A DNA stretch of 64,000 bases from the NCBI GenBank assembly GCA_963725395.1, contig CAVRYH010000002.1:124001-188000 (forward strand), read 5' to 3'. The position numbers and the translations under genes are program-made. Positions within the stretch are counted from its first letter, which is position 1. Each line of letters starts with the position of its first letter. The notes below the pieces were generated by a model. That model was not told the DNA's origin. It did not search any database and worked only from the letters and a program-made list of their open reading frames with translations. This DNA comes from Bog-756 sp963725395 (GTDB lineage: Bacteria; Actinomycetota; Acidimicrobiia; Acidimicrobiales; RAAP-2). Shown here one piece after another: positions 61,648 through 64,000 of the stretch.

Positions 61648-62226
61648 ATGGAGCTGACGGCGCTACGCCATGCCGGTGGACCCCCGGTGCCACCGGGCGT
61701 CGATCGGGCCCCCGGCGACCCTGGGCGGAACGAGTCGATCGAACAGCGCGAGGACCGGAATGTCATCGAGCTGCTCCAGGAGCTGCGTGTGGCCGGGCTC
61801 GGGGTGCAGGTCCTGTTCGGGTTCTTGTTGTCCTTGCCGTTCACCAATCGCTTCGACCGCCTCGATGCGGGACAGCGGCACCTCTATGTGGCGACCCTGC
61901 TCCTCGCCGCCCTGTCCACCGCCCTGTTGACCGGACCGGTGGCCTTTCACCGCGTGGTGTTCCGCAAGCACAGGAAGGAACGGCTGGTGCGGGCGGCCGA
62001 TGTCATGGCGCTGAGTGGTTTGGTGACGGTCGGCCTCTCCATCACCGCTGCGGTGTGGCTCGTGTCGAGCGTGGTCGTACCCGAGGCGACCTCGGTCCTG
62101 GCGGCCATCACCGCCGGTGTCTTCACCCTCTTGTGGCTTGTGATTCCGGTGCTCGGGCGCATCAGATGGACCCCGGAACCGGGACTGGTGCCCTTCGGGT
62201 CGGACCCGCGACCGCCGGGTCCCTGA
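61648..62226 (+). CDS. DUF6328 membrane protein
   Basis: This is a 192-residue protein with a polar head, then RNVIELLQELRVAGLGVQVL, FGFLLSLPFTNRFDRLDAGQ and four membrane segments (LLLAALSTALLTGPVAFHRV, LSGLVTVGLSITAAVWLVSS, LAAITAGVFTLLWLVIPVL). This matches DUF6328, of unknown function, often near stress genes. ATG at 61648 lies 8 bp after the upstream stop, so probably cotranscribed with it. Confidence 0.83.
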   Translation: MELTALRHAGGPPVPPGVDRAPGDPGRNESIEQREDRNVIELLQELRVAGLGVQVLFGFLLSLPFTNRFDRLDAGQRHLYVATLLLAALSTALLTGPVAFHRVVFRKHRKERLVRAADVMALSGLVTVGLSITAAVWLVSSVVVPEATSVLAAITAGVFTLLWLVIPVLGRIRWTPEPGLVPFGSDPRPPGP

Positions 62227-62343
62227 TCCCACCGGCGCCGGCGGGCCCCCCCGTTTGCCCGTCCGGCGTTGTGGGTAGGGGTCCACTCTCGCGGCCGCCA
62301 GCGACAGTTTCTGGCCCGCGGAGGACCGAGGGAGAACGAGGCC

Positions 62344-64000
62344 ATGAGCCTGCGCACGGAAATCGGTACAGGCAGCCTCCGGGCCGATTCGGTCGGGTGG
62401 GACGAGCGGGACGCCCGGGCCGTGGACACCATCCGGCTCCTCGCCGCGGACGCGGTCGAGCGGGCGGGGAGCGGGCACCCCGGCACGGCCATGAGCCTGG
62501 CTCCGGTGGCCTATCTCCTGTTCCGGGACGTGCTCCGCCACGACCCCGCCGACGATCAGTGGCTGGGTCGTGACCGCTTCGTCCTCTCGTGCGGCCACTC
62601 CAGCCTGACCCTCTACATTCAGCTTTACCTCACTGGCTACGGCCTCGAGCTCGACGACCTGCGCGCCCTGCGGACGTGGGGTTCCCGGACTCCCGGCCAC
62701 CCCGAGTACCACCACACCCGGGGGGTGGAGATCACGACCGGCCCACTCGGGCAGGGGCTGGCCGGTGCGGTCGGCATGGCCATGGCGGCCCGTCGGGAGC
62801 GGGGGCTGTTGGACCCCGAGGCCCCGGACGGGACCAGCCCCTTCGACCACCGCGTCTACGTCATCGCCTCGGACGGGGACATGATGGAGGGGGTCACCTC
62901 GGAGGCGTCGTCCCTGGCCGGCCATCAGGAGCTCGACGGTCTCATCGTCCTCTACGACCAGAACCGGATCTCCATCGAGGACGACACCGACGTCTCGTTC
63001 AGCGAGGACGTCGGCCTCAGGTACGAGGCCTATGGATGGCACGTCCAGCACGTGGACTGGACCGAGGGCGGCACCTACGTCGAGGACGTCGACGCGCTCC
63101 ACGCGGCGATCCGGGCCGCGGAGGACGACCGTTCCCGGCCGTCATTGATCGTGTTGCGCACCATCATCGGGTGGCCGGCCCCGACCAAGCAGAACACCGG
63201 CGCCGCGCACGGCAGCGCGCTGGGCGCCGACGAGGTGGCGGCCACGAAGCGCCTGCTCGGCTTCGATCCCGACCAGGCCTTCGTCGTCGAGCCCGACGTG
63301 CTGGCCCGTGCCCGGGAGGTCCGGGACCGGGGTCGGCGGGCCCACGATGACTGGAGGCCCTCCTACGAGGCCTGGCGGTCGGACCACCCCGGCCGGGCGC
63401 GGCTGTTGGACCGCCTGACCATGCACAGGCTTCCGGTCGGATGGCAGGAGGCGATCCCCACCTTCGACGCCGACCCTGTCGGGGTGGCCACCCGCGCCGC
63501 GTCCGGACAGGTGCTCGATGCCCTCGCGCCTGTCCTCCCCGAGCTGTGGGGAGGGTCGGCCGATCTCGCCTCGAGCACCAACACCACCATGGACGGGGAG
63601 CCGTCCTTCCTCCCGGTCGACCGCCAGACGGCTGGATGGAAGGGCGGTCCGTTCGGTCGCACCCTCCATTTCGGCATCCGGGAGCACGCCATGGGATCGA
63701 TCATGAACGGCATCGCCCTGTCCAGTTTGACCCGGCCCTACGGCGGGACATTCCTGGTCTTCAGCGACTACATGCGGCCCGCGGTCCGCCTGGCCGCGCT
63801 GATGCAGCTACCGGCCACCTTCGTGTGGACCCACGACTCGATCGGCCTCGGTGAGGACGGGCCCACCCACCAGCCCGTGGAGCACCTGGCCTCACTGCGT
63901 GCCATCCCCGGTTTGGACGTCGTCCGTCCGGCGGACGCCAACGAGACCGCTGTCTGCTGGCGGACCATCATCGAGCACGGGGATCGACCAGCCGGGCTGG
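62344..64000 (+). CDS. tkt: transketolase, 3' end beyond the window
   Basis: 552 residues are visible and the frame is open at the right edge. The TPP-binding N-terminal domain has RLLAADAVERAGSGHPGTAM, HPEYHHTRGVEITTGPLGQG and VIASDGDMMEGVTSEASSLA through LIVLYDQNRISIEDDTD. The pyrimidine domain starts near WGGSADLASSTNTTMDGE and has HFGIREHAMGSIMNGIALSS and HDSIGLGEDGPTHQPVEHLA. It transfers two-carbon ketol units in the pentose phosphate pathway. ATG 62344 follows AGGGAGAACGAGG. It may be a second isozyme, as no transaldolase or other pathway gene is seen before the edge. Confidence 0.94.
   Translation, partial: MSLRTEIGTGSLRADSVGWDERDARAVDTIRLLAADAVERAGSGHPGTAMSLAPVAYLLFRDVLRHDPADDQWLGRDRFVLSCGHSSLTLYIQLYLTGYGLELDDLRALRTWGSRTPGHPEYHHTRGVEITTGPLGQGLAGAVGMAMAARRERGLLDPEAPDGTSPFDHRVYVIASDGDMMEGVTSEASSLAGHQELDGLIVLYDQNRISIEDDTDVSFSEDVGLRYEAYGWHVQHVDWTEGGTYVEDVDALHAAIRAAEDDRSRPSLIVLRTIIGWPAPTKQNTGAAHGSALGADEVAATKRLLGFDPDQAFVVEPDVLARAREVRDRGRRAHDDWRPSYEAWRSDHPGRARLLDRLTMHRLPVGWQEAIPTFDADPVGVATRAASGQVLDALAPVLPELWGGSADLASSTNTTMDGEPSFLPVDRQTAGWKGGPFGRTLHFGIREHAMGSIMNGIALSSLTRPYGGTFLVFSDYMRPAVRLAALMQLPATFVWTHDSIGLGEDGPTHQPVEHLASLRAIPGLDVVRPADANETAVCWRTIIEHGDRPAGL

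Noticed and set aside
62270..62290. GGTAGGGGTCCACTCTCG upstream of transketolase as a DosR-type box
   Set aside because: Only the TAGGG part agrees; the GCC and GTCC parts are not in register.

Overview
The window is high-GC DNA that looks like an actinobacterial chromosome. The supporting signs are an actinobacterial-type LexA box and promoter at recA, two F420-type luciferase-like oxidoreductases and a PPOX/F420-type protein, a DevR/DosR-DevS/DosS two-component pair, DUF1918, DUF3054 and ECF41 proteins, and many GTG starts. The rimO-pgsA-cinA-recA block beside a ferredoxin-dependent 2-oxoacid oxidoreductase suggests a deep lineage such as Acidimicrobiia, but that placement is inference. Several conserved genes (cinA, a DUF3048 protein, two ABC permeases, a citrate synthase) are broken by single-base shifts, so the assembly probably carries indel errors.

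Layout. 1-12.1 kb is an accessory region: a neocarzinostatin-like protein, a damaged NatAB-type ABC transporter, small orphans, an ECF41 sigma factor, a GNAT protein, a 40-residue-repeat protein with a premature stop, a multi-pass membrane protein of lower GC, a wrecked IS110 transposase and a tyrosine recombinase lying against a tRNA-Ser(GCT) gene. 12.3-18.3 kb is core: rimO, pgsA, cinA, a DUF3048 protein and recA with promoter, SOS box and terminator. 18.4-27.4 kb is metabolic: a dimethylformamidase-like Tat protein, an LLM oxidoreductase, a CBS-citrate synthase divergent from an HTH-citrate synthase, an SDR and a formylglycine-generating-enzyme homologue. 27.4-31.9 kb is a four-gene 2-oxoacid:ferredoxin oxidoreductase operon whose last gene fuses a GltD-like flavoprotein to a ferredoxin.

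From 32.9 to 51.9 kb lies the most interesting part, a DosR-type (hypoxia/redox dormancy) regulon packed into one island. It encodes the response regulator and its GAF histidine kinase, three tandem universal stress proteins, a two-CBS Hrp1-like protein, a DUF1918 protein, a beta-phosphoglucomutase-like HAD plus GH65 phosphorylase pair, GAPDH, phosphofructokinase, a CoA-transferase, a Pit/PhoU-like phosphate system, an aldehyde dehydrogenase with DUF779, and ABC exporters. Ten copies of a near-identical site (consensus GNGACCTTCGGCCCTA) occur only in the intergenic regions of this island. In nine of them a -10-like hexamer follows after 21-22 nt, and the GGCCCTA half faces the gene that fits best. 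Together the genes suggest mobilisation of a storage disaccharide into glycolysis, plus aldehyde and stress handling, when oxygen is scarce.

52-64 kb carries a DrrAB-like exporter (permease frameshifted), a possible zinc-ribbon protein, a PPOX protein, dihydrofolate reductase, a CocE-like lipoprotein hydrolase, a large cyclase/ATPase/TPR regulator, a G6PDH-family F420-dependent oxidoreductase, DUF6328 and a transketolase cut by the right edge.
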